From positions 1-61,138 of the forward strand of contig JASMLW010000054.1 of assembly GCA_030748485.1 (NCBI GenBank): 61,138 nucleotides of DNA. The letters run 5' to 3'. The position numbers and the translations under genes were made by a program. Under the pieces are notes generated by a model. That model saw only the letters and a program-made list of their open reading frames with translations. It did not search any database and was not told the origin of the DNA. Each line of letters opens with the position of its first letter. Positions within the stretch are counted from its first letter, which is position 1. Source of the DNA: Pirellulaceae bacterium (lineage in GTDB: Bacteria > Planctomycetota > Planctomycetia > Pirellulales > Pirellulaceae). Positions 35,643-43,981 of this stretch are shown here, piece by piece.

Positions 35643-36809
35643 TTATTCTTCGAGGTGAATCGTGACTAATAGTCCCGGCTTGGAGACTTGCAGTTTTTGC
35701 GCTTTCACGCCGCTGTCTGTCTTGACCTGTACGACCAGCTTGGAGCCCAATGCGACGCCCGTGGTCAGATGGTCGTTGGCGTCAAAACGCTCGTCGTTGC
35801 TGTGGCCCTGAAAAACGACTTCTCCCTTCGCGTCCTTCACGACCAGCGGCAATGAGACTCGCTCGCCGGACGGCTTGGCGATGACGCGAAAGCCCACATA
35901 GACGTGGCCCTCCGGCAGCTTCTTCCCCAGCCGCGTGTAGCGGTCGGTCACATTCACCGTGTGGATGTAGTCGAGGTTCTCGCCGCGCCGCCAACGAAGA
36001 CGAAAACGGCCCGGCGTGTCGCGATAACTGATGGCGAAGATCGAGTGCAAGTCGTGGTCGCGCTGCGCTTGCGACGCCCGCGCGATGAACCAACCCTTGT
36101 CGAGTTTGTCGCCGGTGGGTTCGCAAGCGCCCGTGAAATGCCAGCCGTCGTCCCAAATCTCAACCCACGAGTGATTGCCGCTCTTGTCCGCCCACAGCGG
36201 CGTACCGACAAACCGCGCCGGCACGCCAACGGCGCGGCAAGCGTCGATCAAGATGATCGACAGGCCCGTGCACGAGGCCGTGCCTCCCTCCATCGACTCG
36301 TACGGACTCTGGTCCGCCTTCTTGCGCTTTGTCGAATAGCGTACCTTCAGTATCGGAAACACTTTTTGATTCAACATCGCGGCCGCCTCGGTGGGCGTCT
36401 TCGCGTCCTTCACCAGCGGCTTGAACTGTTTGTAGAAGTCCTTCCGCCAATCATCGCGCCGCTCGTTGATGCTCACATACGGCAAGACTTCGTTGTGGAA
36501 TACCTCGACCGGCACTTCGTCGCGCCACGGTGACTCGCGCCACGCGCGGTGAGCCCACTTGGAATTCTCGAGCAGAAAGTCCGCCGACAATGTCGTCAGG
36601 TCGCGCTCCGGCATGTACGCCAAAATGAAACGCATTCCGGCCCGCTCGTCATCCGGAGCCCCGTCTAACGCCCGCTCCAGCTCGCCCCGATTGTCGCCCG
36701 CCTTGTCCAGCGCGGCGCTCAGCAACTTGTCGACGTCGGCTCCGTGACTCGACCCAGCCGACACACATACGAACAACAACACACAGAATGCGACACGCAG
36801 ACCATTCAT
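35643..36809 (-). CDS. Secreted transglutaminase-like protein
   Basis: Exported papain-fold protein of the transglutaminase-like (bacterial protease/amidase) type. After a signal peptide (cleavage near SSHGAD), a helical region runs to about 165. The catalytic core is then clear: TASCTGLSIILIDACRAVGV with Cys near 178, GNHSWVEIWDDGWHFTG with His near 210, and the Asp of that block completing Cys-His-Asp. A beta-sandwich follows from about 285 to the end (VSLPLVVKDAKGEVVFQGH). The bacterial versions mostly act as proteases or amidases on peptides rather than as cross-linkers. It heads the two-gene minus-strand unit with the esterase and is divergent from the repressor gene. Confidence 0.87.
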   Translation of the reverse strand: MNGLRVAFCVLLFVCVSAGSSHGADVDKLLSAALDKAGDNRGELERALDGAPDDERAGMRFILAYMPERDLTTLSADFLLENSKWAHRAWRESPWRDEVPVEVFHNEVLPYVSINERRDDWRKDFYKQFKPLVKDAKTPTEAAAMLNQKVFPILKVRYSTKRKKADQSPYESMEGGTASCTGLSIILIDACRAVGVPARFVGTPLWADKSGNHSWVEIWDDGWHFTGACEPTGDKLDKGWFIARASQAQRDHDLHSIFAISYRDTPGRFRLRWRRGENLDYIHTVNVTDRYTRLGKKLPEGHVYVGFRVIAKPSGERVSLPLVVKDAKGEVVFQGHSNDERFDANDHLTTGVALGSKLVVQVKTDSGVKAQKLQVSKPGLLVTIHLEE

Positions 36810-36866
36810 CCATCTGCTCCGAATTGAGCTGAGAGAATTGAGTTGAGAAGGTAGAGATAACGAACG

Positions 36867-36895
36867 ATTCTAAGTCGAGCGCGTGCGGGGAACAA
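36867..36895 (-). promoter_or_regulatory. Possible sigma70-like promoter for the transglutaminase-esterase unit
   Basis: On the minus strand, TTGTTC (complement of 36890-36895) and TAGAAT (complement of 36867-36872) are 17 bp apart and 58 bp from the ATG at 36809. The -10 matches five of six positions; the -35 is weaker. It lies about 75 bp from the repressor operators, so shared control is uncertain. Confidence 0.35.
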
Positions 36896-36968
36896 CGCCG
36901 CCCATCGCTCTCCCAAAAACACCGAGTCCCGCGAACGACCCCAGAGGCGCCCGCAAAGATCGTCAAAG

Positions 36969-37006
36969 TACGAAGAATTTCGTTGACACATACGAACATC
37001 TTCGTA
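36969..37006. promoter_or_regulatory. Two 16-bp palindromic operator copies for the BlaI-family repressor
   Basis: TACGAACATCTTCGTA (36991-37006) is a perfect inverted repeat with 6-bp arms and a 4-bp centre. TACGAAGAATTTCGTT (36969-36984) is the same site with one arm mismatch. Their centres are 22 bp apart, two helical turns, so two repressor dimers would bind the same face. The first copy covers the start of the -35 box and the second fills the -10 spacer and touches the -10. This is the layout expected for an autorepressed BlaI/MecI/CopY-type gene. Confidence 0.72.
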
Positions 37007-37010
37007 GAAT
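36983..37010 (+). promoter_or_regulatory. Sigma70-like promoter of the BlaI/M56 unit
   Basis: TTGACA (36983-36988, perfect -35) and TAGAAT (37005-37010, five of six) are 16 bp apart, 48 bp before the repressor ATG. Initiation near 37017 would give a leader of about 42 bases containing the GGAG at 37045. The whole promoter is interleaved with the two palindromes. Confidence 0.72.
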
Positions 37011-37058
37011 TGCGAGCGACCGCGGACGACAGTCAGGCGAGCCAGGAGAGAAAGTGCG

Positions 37059-37439
37059 ATGAACCCAGCGCCGATTCCGACCGATTCCGAGCTCGAGATA
37101 CTTCGCGTGTTGTGGGATCGCGGGCCCAGCACGGTGCGGCAAGTCCACGACGTGCTCAGCGAGCGACGGGACGTCGGCTACACGACGGTGCTCAAGTTGC
37201 TGCAGATCATGAAGGAAAAAGTGCTGGTCAAGCGGGACGAGTCGCAACGGTCCCACGTCTATTCGTCGACGCGAAAAGAAGAGCAGACTCAAAAACAACT
37301 CGTCAGCGACCTGTTGTGGCGAGCGTTCGGCGGCTCGGCCGACAAGCTCGTCCTGCACGCGTTGCGAGCCAAGCGCGTGACAGCGGACGAGTTGGCGGAG
37401 ATTCGCAAGCTGTTGGAGCAAATCGAGCAGCGTGGATAG
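37059..37439 (+). CDS. BlaI/MecI/CopY-family transcriptional repressor
   Basis: Winged-helix repressor, 126 residues. SELEILRVLWDRGPSTVRQV (helices 1-2) is followed by the recognition helix VGYTTVLKLLQIMKEKVLVK and the wing RDESQRSHVYSS, and then a C-terminal dimerisation helix pair (LVSDLLWRAFGGSADKLVLH). In the family, the M56 partner protease leads to cleavage in the C-terminal part and derepression. Its own promoter carries two matching palindromes. GGAG lies 10 bases before the ATG. The M56 gene begins 69 bp later, so both are one unit. No beta-lactamase is nearby, so the sensed signal is unlikely to be a beta-lactam. Confidence 0.93.
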   Translation: MNPAPIPTDSELEILRVLWDRGPSTVRQVHDVLSERRDVGYTTVLKLLQIMKEKVLVKRDESQRSHVYSSTRKEEQTQKQLVSDLLWRAFGGSADKLVLHALRAKRVTADELAEIRKLLEQIEQRG

Positions 37440-37508
37440 CGACACACCAAAGACAACCTCGAGGCGGCAAACGGAACAGACTCAACGATCTCAGTGCGGA
37501 GCGATTGC

Positions 37509-40500
37509 ATGGCTTGGTATTCACTGCTGGAACTGCCGATTGCCTGGCGGCTGGGTTGGACGTTGGTGCATTTTTTATGGCAGGGCGCTTGCCTGCTGTT
37601 GCTTGTCCAAATGATTCTGCTGTTGCTGAATCGCGAGTCCGCCAACAGCCGGTACTTGGCGATGGTGTGCGGCCTGCTGGCGATGGCCGCGATGCCCGTG
37701 CTGACTTTTAGCCGGCTCGCCAGCTCGCCGCCGCCCGCGACGACCGGCGAGGTGTTCGCTTCCACTGGCGAGACGTCGGCGGAGACTCAACCGATCGCAA
37801 CGACAGCGTCGCCGCGCACTCGCGTATCGGAAGTCTCGTCGCCGCAACGGGCGAAACAGAGCGATCAGCCAACCTCGAGCGGGCGTCACAACGCGACAGC
37901 TAACGCTTGGGTGCCCTGGCTCTCGGCGGCGTGGGCGATCGGCGTACTGATGGGCTCGTTGCGGTTGATCGCTGGCTGGTGGGCGATCGGCGCGTTGCGC
38001 AAGGATCGACAGTTTCCTTGTGGCGAAGGCGCGGCGCGAGCCGCCCTCGACCGCATGTGTGCGATTGTCGGTGTCCGGGCCGAGTGTGTGGAGTTGATCG
38101 AGTCGGCGCGAGCGTCGACTCCGCTGGTCGTCGGCTGGTTGCGGCCAGCCATCTTGTTGCCGGTCGGAATGGCGACAGGAATGACGACGAGCGAAATGGA
38201 GGCGGTCTTCGCCCACGAGCTGGCTCACATCCGTCGAGCTGACTACGTGGTCAACCTATTGCAGAGCCTGGTGGAGACTTGGTTGTTCTTCCATCCGGCG
38301 GTCTGGTTGTTATCGGCGTGGGTCCGCGCGGAGCGCGAGCTGTGCTGCGACGACATCGCAGTCGCGGCCGTGGGCGACCGGCTGGCTTACGCGCGAACGC
38401 TGGCGAAGTTGGCGGAATCGGCGCGGGCCGCCGGTCTGGGCGTGCCGGCGACCGGCGGGCGCGTCTACGAGAGAATCCAGCGGATCGCCGGCTCCGCCGA
38501 CACGCAACGCCGCTCGCACGCCTGGCTGCCGGGAGTCCTGGCGATCGCCTGCCTGCTGTGCGCCGCGGCGACATTGATCGACACGAGTCCGGTTGACGCC
38601 AGCGCGCCGCCCGCCGACGAACGAGCTTCGAACGAACGAGCGGCCGGAGCCGCCGCAGCTCAGCCGGCTGCTCAAGCATCGCCGCTCGTGATTCAGTTGC
38701 CGAACGGAGACATCAAGTTCAACTTCGAGAAGACGGCCTGGTCCGATGCGTTGGCCGCGGCGGCGGCGGGGATCGGCTACGAAATCCACATCGCACGCGA
38801 CGCGCCCGGCGTCATTACTCATACGAGCAAACGCGGCTATTCGAAGAATGAGGCGATCCGGCTGCTGAAACTGGAGCTATTGAAGCGGGGCCGCGAAATG
38901 CGATTCGACAAGGGGTCTAACCGGTTTGAAGTGGTCGATGCGAACCGGGCCGCCAGAGAACGCAAAACCGAGCTGCTCGACGCGCCGCCGCTGAAGGAGC
39001 ACTTCGAGTTGCTCGACTACCGGTTCGGCTCCAAGGGTCGCTTCGCGCCGGCGCGGGTCTTTCGCTTCAAGGCCAAGCGAGACATCGCCGCCAAAGAACT
39101 CGCCCGCCTGCTGGGGCGAGAATTTGATGACCGATCGTTCCGTCGTTGGTCGGACGGCGAGCGGGTTGTCGTCGATGGTTACGTTGTCCGTCAAGATGAC
39201 AAGTGGCGCGGTAAGAACCCGCCCAACGTGCCGGTGGGAGATACGTTGGAAGTCTGGAAGAACGCCGGCTACGGTTGGAACGAGAGAGAGCTGTTTCCCA
39301 AACGCACTCTGATCGCCGGCGTTGTTCGCGACGCGGATGGGCCGGTGGCGGGAGCGATCGTCAGCGCTTCGTATAGCGAAGGCCGGGCGTTGGGCGGCAA
39401 CTACGGGTCGACTGTGACGACTGCAGGTGACGGTCGCTTCGACGTTCGCATCACGGACTCTAGCTACGCGCGGATGAAGACCGTCTCGCTGACGGTCAGC
39501 GCGAAGGGCAGGGCGCCGCGGCGAGTGGGCCCATTCGAGGTCGCCGCGGGAAAAGACCTGGATCCCGTCGACGTAATGCTCGACAACGGATTCACTGCCG
39601 AGATTCGATTCGCGTCCGCCGTCACGGGAGCCGCCGTCACATCGGGCGTCGTCACGGTGCGGCAATCCGGCTACTCACATCCGCCTCGTTTCGAGGGTTT
39701 GTTTCAAGATGTCGTCAAGGCGGCTCACGTCTCTCGCAATCCACTTCGCGTAACGGTGCGGGCGAGTGGATATGAAGAGGCTTACTTCAACAACGTCGAA
39801 CTGCCGCCGGACGGTCGGCTGACACTCGAGCTCCATCCAACCAAGCAAGCCGGTTTTCGATTGGTTTCCGAGATTACCGGACGTGCTTTGGCCGACGTTC
39901 CCGTCCGCTACTTCAACAGCGCCCACGCCGATTCCACGGTCCGACCATTTCCGTCCCAGCGGCAGCGCGAAGAGGTCTGGGCGCGCAGCGACGCCGAGGG
40001 GCGTGTTCGGCTGCCGTCGCTGCGCGGACCGGATCGCAAGAACCCCGATCGCGCAAACTTCGTCTATTGGTTCTACATCGCGCCGCCCGGTCATTCGCCG
40101 GCCTACATTGGTCCGATCGCCGCGGGACAGCAGCTGGGCGATGTGCGAGTCGGAAAGACACATCGAGTGAGTGTCAAAGTCATCGTCCCACCTGACAGCC
40201 CATTGCCTGTGCGAGTCGAGTGGGATCAGCCGCTGCGGCAGAACGAAGGGGCTCGCAACGCGGCGACTACCAAGTCGTTCCCGCTGATTCGCGAGCCGGG
40301 GGAGCACGTGTTTCAACTGCAGGATCTGCGCCGCGGTCGCTTCCGGGTGATTGCCCGCTACGGCAAGGGAACGACGACGTTTGGATACGTGTACGGGCAG
40401 CGAAAACCGTCCAAGGACGATGTTGTTGTTGAGATCTCCGATTTGAATTCTGATTCCAGTGTCGATGTGCGGCCCACCGGCGGACGGGCTGATCCCGGTA

Positions 40501-40829
40501 AGAAACCCGCCCGCGAGAAACAAGACGACGACGCCTCGCGGGCTGCGCGACAGAAGATGCTCGACAGCCTCAAGCAGCTCAACAGCAAGTTGGAGGTCGA
40601 TCAGGAAACTCGCACGCGCATCAAACGGTACGAGGAGGCGTTTCGGTTGCAATCCGAGATCGGCTCACTGACGCCGGAGGAGCTGATCCAACGTCAACGA
40701 ATCCTGGCGCTGCGTAATCTGATCCAATCGCTGCGAATGGAACTAGCCCGTATCGAAGACGACCGAACGGAACGAGCCTATCGGCAAGTGATTTCGCATC
40801 TTGAGAATGAGCTGAAGAACGGACAATAG
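37509..40829 (+). CDS. BlaR1-type M56 membrane protease fused to a large sensor-like region
   Basis: Membrane metalloprotease that should relieve the adjacent BlaI-type repressor. The N-terminal 300 residues hold four hydrophobic segments and the zinc site HELAH near 236-240 with downstream RAERELCCDDIAV. A fifth segment lies near 340 (WLPGVLAIACLLCAAATLI). Instead of the penicillin-binding sensor of BlaR1, about 750 residues follow: an STN-like domain (about 395-480; FNFEKTAWSDALAAAAAGIG), a beta region to 580, a carboxypeptidase-regulatory-like Ig fold (LIAGVVRDADGPVAGAIVSA), two further beta-sandwiches, and a C-terminal coiled coil (about 1015-1106, many Arg/Glu/Leu heptads). The ATG at 37509 is preferred over the in-frame upstream codon at 37494. 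The ligand is unknown; a polymer or cell-wall fragment is plausible. Confidence 0.88.
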   Translation: MAWYSLLELPIAWRLGWTLVHFLWQGACLLLLVQMILLLLNRESANSRYLAMVCGLLAMAAMPVLTFSRLASSPPPATTGEVFASTGETSAETQPIATTASPRTRVSEVSSPQRAKQSDQPTSSGRHNATANAWVPWLSAAWAIGVLMGSLRLIAGWWAIGALRKDRQFPCGEGAARAALDRMCAIVGVRAECVELIESARASTPLVVGWLRPAILLPVGMATGMTTSEMEAVFAHELAHIRRADYVVNLLQSLVETWLFFHPAVWLLSAWVRAERELCCDDIAVAAVGDRLAYARTLAKLAESARAAGLGVPATGGRVYERIQRIAGSADTQRRSHAWLPGVLAIACLLCAAATLIDTSPVDASAPPADERASNERAAGAAAAQPAAQASPLVIQLPNGDIKFNFEKTAWSDALAAAAAGIGYEIHIARDAPGVITHTSKRGYSKNEAIRLLKLELLKRGREMRFDKGSNRFEVVDANRAARERKTELLDAPPLKEHFELLDYRFGSKGRFAPARVFRFKAKRDIAAKELARLLGREFDDRSFRRWSDGERVVVDGYVVRQDDKWRGKNPPNVPVGDTLEVWKNAGYGWNERELFPKRTLIAGVVRDADGPVAGAIVSASYSEGRALGGNYGSTVTTAGDGRFDVRITDSSYARMKTVSLTVSAKGRAPRRVGPFEVAAGKDLDPVDVMLDNGFTAEIRFASAVTGAAVTSGVVTVRQSGYSHPPRFEGLFQDVVKAAHVSRNPLRVTVRASGYEEAYFNNVELPPDGRLTLELHPTKQAGFRLVSEITGRALADVPVRYFNSAHADSTVRPFPSQRQREEVWARSDAEGRVRLPSLRGPDRKNPDRANFVYWFYIAPPGHSPAYIGPIAAGQQLGDVRVGKTHRVSVKVIVPPDSPLPVRVEWDQPLRQNEGARNAATTKSFPLIREPGEHVFQLQDLRRGRFRVIARYGKGTTTFGYVYGQRKPSKDDVVVEISDLNSDSSVDVRPTGGRADPGKKPAREKQDDDASRAARQKMLDSLKQLNSKLEVDQETRTRIKRYEEAFRLQSEIGSLTPEELIQRQRILALRNLIQSLRMELARIEDDRTERAYRQVISHLENELKNGQ

Positions 40830-40866
40830 GTTTCGGCTGCGGAACAGCGGACTCAGCTCGAGGCTT

Positions 40867-40896
40867 TTGAACGCATCGATTCACAGTCTCTACACT
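40867..40896 (+). promoter_or_regulatory. Weak sigma70-like promoter for the CocE-type hydrolase
   Basis: TTGAAC (40867-40872) and TACACT (40891-40896) lie 18 bp apart, 42 bp before the ATG at 40939. Each box matches the consensus at four of six positions. The pair overlaps the first codons of the longer reading frame, which supports the downstream start. Confidence 0.3.
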
Positions 40897-40938
40897 GCGC
40901 GGTACGATGGCTCCGTTTCATTCTTCGGAGAGTACGCC

Positions 40939-42606
40939 ATGATCACCGCGCGGTGGTTCATTTTCTTGTCGTCGATCGTATCAGCGGCGCTGCCGCCGGC
41001 GTTGGCAATCGCGGCAGACGCGGACCTGGACCTGGGCGGCGTCCAAGAGCGCCATGTGATGATCCCGATGAGAGACGGCAAACGCTTGTCGGCCTATCTC
41101 TATTCGCCGGCGGGCGAGGGCAAGTGGCCCGTTTTGTTTGAGCAGCGGTACGGGAGTCTCACAGGTAAGTCGACTCGACTGGCGGCGGCGGAAATGGCCC
41201 GCGCCGGATACGTCGTGGCGATGGTGAATTTCCGCGGAGCTCAACAATCCGAGGGCACGTGGGTCGGCTACCGCGCGCTGGCGTGGGGCGAGTTGCAGGA
41301 CGGATACGACACGTGCGAGTGGTTGGCGGCGCAGCCGTGGAGTACGGGAAAGGTCGGCACGTTTGGAAGTTCGCAGGGCGGCTACGCGCAGAATTTCCTC
41401 GCCGTGACGCGCCCGCCGCACTTGGTCTGCCAGTACATGACGGACACCGGTCTGAGTCTATTCCAAGAAGGATATCGGATCGGCGGCGCGACGCGGCCGG
41501 AGAGATTCAAAGGTATGGATCGCAATTGTCGCGTTCCCGAGCACAACCGCCGTTTGTTGGCGGAGTGGTTTGAGCATCCGCACTACGACGACTACTGGCG
41601 GGCCGAAGACTGCTCGCTGCACTTCGACAAGATGAATGTCCCCTGTTTCACGATCGGCAGTTGGTACGACTTCATGAACCAAGGTTCGATCGCCAGCTTT
41701 CAAGGGCGGCAGCACGCGGGCGGACCGAACTCACGCGGCAAACAACAACTGCTGGTCGGACCCTGGCTCCACGGGCGACTGAACAAAGGCGCCCGCGTCG
41801 GCGAACTCAACTATCCCGAACAAGCGGCTTGGCCTGTCAATGAACACATGATCCGCTGGTTCGACTATTGGCTCAAAGGCAAGTCGACGGGCGTCGAGCG
41901 CGACGCGGCCGTGCGTTACTACGTGATGGGAGCGCTTGGCGAGGACGATGCGCCGGGCAACGTCTGGCGCAAAGCGTCCGACTGGCCGCCGGCTGCGAAC
42001 GATACGCCCTACTTTTTCCACGGCGGCGGTCAACTGAGCGCAAACGCTCCCCAGGGCGCCGCGGGCGGGACGAGTTACGAGAGCGACCCGCGCAATCCTC
42101 GCAGCATCCCCGGGCGGTCCTTTCCCGGCGCCCGCGACGCGCGCCCGTTCGAAACGCAGGGTCACGTGTTGACGTTCACGACCGAGCCGTTGCGCGAGCC
42201 AGTTGAATGGACGGGCCGCGTCCAAGCCGAACTGCTCGTCGCCTCGACAGCTCCCGACACCGACTTCATCGTTCGCGTCAGTGACGTCTACCCCGACGGC
42301 CGCTCGATCCTGATCATCGACTATCCCTGGCGAGCTCGCTATCGCGACGGTTTCGACCACGAAGTCATGCTCAAGCCGGGGAAGGTGGCCAAGCTGAACT
42401 TCCGCATCGGTTGGCTGAGCCAGATATTCAACCGCGGCCACCGCATTCGCGTCACCGTCGCCAGCAGCGGCAGTCCGCTTTACGAGCCGAACCCACAAAC
42501 GGGAAAACCGCTGACGATTGAGTTTCCGGACGACGCCCGCCAGGCGATCAACACGATCCACCACAACCCCATCCACGCTTCCCGGATCATCGCGCCCGTG
42601 CGTTGA
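40939..42606 (+). CDS. Secreted CocE/NonD-type (peptidase S15) hydrolase
   Basis: Alpha/beta-hydrolase with a C-terminal jelly roll, as in X-Pro dipeptidyl peptidase and cocaine esterase; acyl or peptide substrates. A signal peptide (MITARWFIFLSSIVSAALPP) is followed by VMIPMRDGKRLSAYLYSPAG, NFRGAQQSEGTWVGYRALAW, the nucleophile in KVGTFGSSQGGYAQNF near residue 146, and an active-site His candidate in LLVGPWLHGRLNKG near 275. The beta domain from about 375 (ALGEDDAPGNVWRKASDWPP) ends in the family-typical HRIRVTVASSGSPLYEPNPQ. Length 555 fits. GGAG lies 9 bases before the ATG. The convergent nuclease-like gene is 97 bp away behind a hairpin. Confidence 0.9.
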   Translation: MITARWFIFLSSIVSAALPPALAIAADADLDLGGVQERHVMIPMRDGKRLSAYLYSPAGEGKWPVLFEQRYGSLTGKSTRLAAAEMARAGYVVAMVNFRGAQQSEGTWVGYRALAWGELQDGYDTCEWLAAQPWSTGKVGTFGSSQGGYAQNFLAVTRPPHLVCQYMTDTGLSLFQEGYRIGGATRPERFKGMDRNCRVPEHNRRLLAEWFEHPHYDDYWRAEDCSLHFDKMNVPCFTIGSWYDFMNQGSIASFQGRQHAGGPNSRGKQQLLVGPWLHGRLNKGARVGELNYPEQAAWPVNEHMIRWFDYWLKGKSTGVERDAAVRYYVMGALGEDDAPGNVWRKASDWPPAANDTPYFFHGGGQLSANAPQGAAGGTSYESDPRNPRSIPGRSFPGARDARPFETQGHVLTFTTEPLREPVEWTGRVQAELLVASTAPDTDFIVRVSDVYPDGRSILIIDYPWRARYRDGFDHEVMLKPGKVAKLNFRIGWLSQIFNRGHRIRVTVASSGSPLYEPNPQTGKPLTIEFPDDARQAINTIHHNPIHASRIIAPVR

Positions 42607-42670
42607 TCGACAGCTTGATGGCAAGGTTGCCTGCGCCGCGCGAGTCGTGTTTGCCAGCGCGTTCAGTGAG

Positions 42671-42694
42671 ACGGCCACTCCTGGGAGTGGCCGT
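42671..42694. terminator. GC-rich hairpin between convergent genes
   Basis: acggccactc (42671-42680) pairs perfectly with gagtggccgt (42685-42694) around a 4-base loop. It lies 64 bp past the hydrolase stop and 8 bp beyond the nuclease-like gene's stop, so it could serve both strands. No T-run follows on either side, so efficiency is uncertain. Confidence 0.55.
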
Positions 42695-42702
42695 GCCACT
42701 CC

Positions 42703-43713
42703 TCAATCGCGCCAGCGAAACTTGGCGACCAGCGGATAGTGGTCGCTGACGTCGCGTTCCTTCTCGGGAATCTTGTAATACCGATCGCGGTGCTCGGTGT
42801 CGGTCTTGCCGCGGACGACGAGGCGTTTCGGTCGTCGCAGACTCTCGAACACCAAACCCGTTTTGCGTTTTGAGTTCTCAAGTAGTGTCGAGCTGACCAT
42901 GATCCGATCGAACTGAGTCCCGATCATGTGCGTGGCGCGCTCGTCTTTGTCCAGGAACAGGTGCAGATCGAACAGGTCATCGGCCGAGTCGTCGTTGCGG
43001 AGCCCGCGGATCGTCGCCAATTCGGGCTGCGGCGAGTTGAGTGAGTAGGGGACCCAGGTGTTGAAGTCGCCGAGCACGACGATATTGTCAACGCCGCGGC
43101 GGCGCAAGTCGCCGATCCATTCGTGGGCGATGCTGGCTTGCCGCGTCCGCAACTCGACGGATGTCTCACCGGCCCGGAAGTGGACGTTGAGCAGCGTCAA
43201 CCGTTCGCGTTTCTCACCGGCTCCCCAGACGAAATGTGCGAACAGATGTTTGGAGATGTTGTAGTACTTCTTTGAACGTCGCTGCTCATTGGACGCTTCG
43301 CGCCGCCCGTACTCCACCAAGCCGCTGTGGTACAGGAAGGCGACGTCCTGTTCCGTATAGAAGTCCGAACCCTGCGCGAAAGCGATCTTGTAATGTTGTT
43401 TGTGGTGCTCCTCCAAGCGGCGCGTGAGGTACCACAGGACTTGGCGATTCTCGACCTCCTGGAGAGCGATGATCGTCGGCTTGATGGCGGCGATCACCTC
43501 GGCCACTCGGTCCCGTTTCCAATCCCAATCCTTGCGAGTTGGAGCCGACAGCTGCTTGGACAACTTACTGAAGTTGTCTCCCTCGTTCTCGTCGTAAAAC
43601 CACTCGAGATTCCAAGTGGCGATGGTGACCTCGGGGGGGCGCTCGTCCGCGCGCGCCGTCTGAACAGAAACGGCGGAGATCGCCAACGGCAGGCAGAGGC
43701 GCCACAGGGTCAT
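42703..43713 (-). CDS. Secreted endonuclease/exonuclease/phosphatase family protein
   Basis: Metal-dependent phosphodiesterase fold (DNase I-like). From the ATG at 43713 a signal peptide (LWRLCLPLAISAVSVQTARA) is followed by VTIATWNLEWFYD, PTIIALQEVENRQVLWYL (the metal-binding Glu), LTLLNVHFRAG, NIVVLGDFNTWVPYSLNS (Asp/Asn pair) and DVSDHYPLVAKF (catalytic His). All key residues are in place, and the length of 336 fits. The substrate may be extracellular nucleic acid or a phospholipid or phosphate ester. The frame extends to a TTG at 43797 with no reason to prefer it. Its leader shares 268 bp with the divergent kinase-like gene. Confidence 0.87.
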   Translation of the reverse strand: MTLWRLCLPLAISAVSVQTARADERPPEVTIATWNLEWFYDENEGDNFSKLSKQLSAPTRKDWDWKRDRVAEVIAAIKPTIIALQEVENRQVLWYLTRRLEEHHKQHYKIAFAQGSDFYTEQDVAFLYHSGLVEYGRREASNEQRRSKKYYNISKHLFAHFVWGAGEKRERLTLLNVHFRAGETSVELRTRQASIAHEWIGDLRRRGVDNIVVLGDFNTWVPYSLNSPQPELATIRGLRNDDSADDLFDLHLFLDKDERATHMIGTQFDRIMVSSTLLENSKRKTGLVFESLRRPKRLVVRGKTDTEHRDRYYKIPEKERDVSDHYPLVAKFRWRD

Positions 43714-43981
43714 CCAGAGGGGCGCGGGACTGAGTCTATTTTGCAACCGTTTCACGCTAGGACCTGCACTTATTGCATGGATTGTCAGGCTCGCCAATCG
43801 TCGAGCACGTGCTAGAGTTTAGCGGCGCTCGGCAGAGATGCGAACGGTGGTTGGCGGGAAGCTGGCCCGATACTCACGCGATCCAACGCTCGATTGTCGT
43901 CCGTCCACTTCGGTTGATCGCTGGAATCGATCACCGGAAATCGAAACAACACGCCGAAATGACCCACGGCCGTCACACCCA

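Noticed and set aside
37059..40829. Beta-lactam resistance operon
   Set aside because: The BlaI/M56 pair is present but there is no beta-lactamase or penicillin-binding domain; the sensor region is unrelated to BlaR1's.
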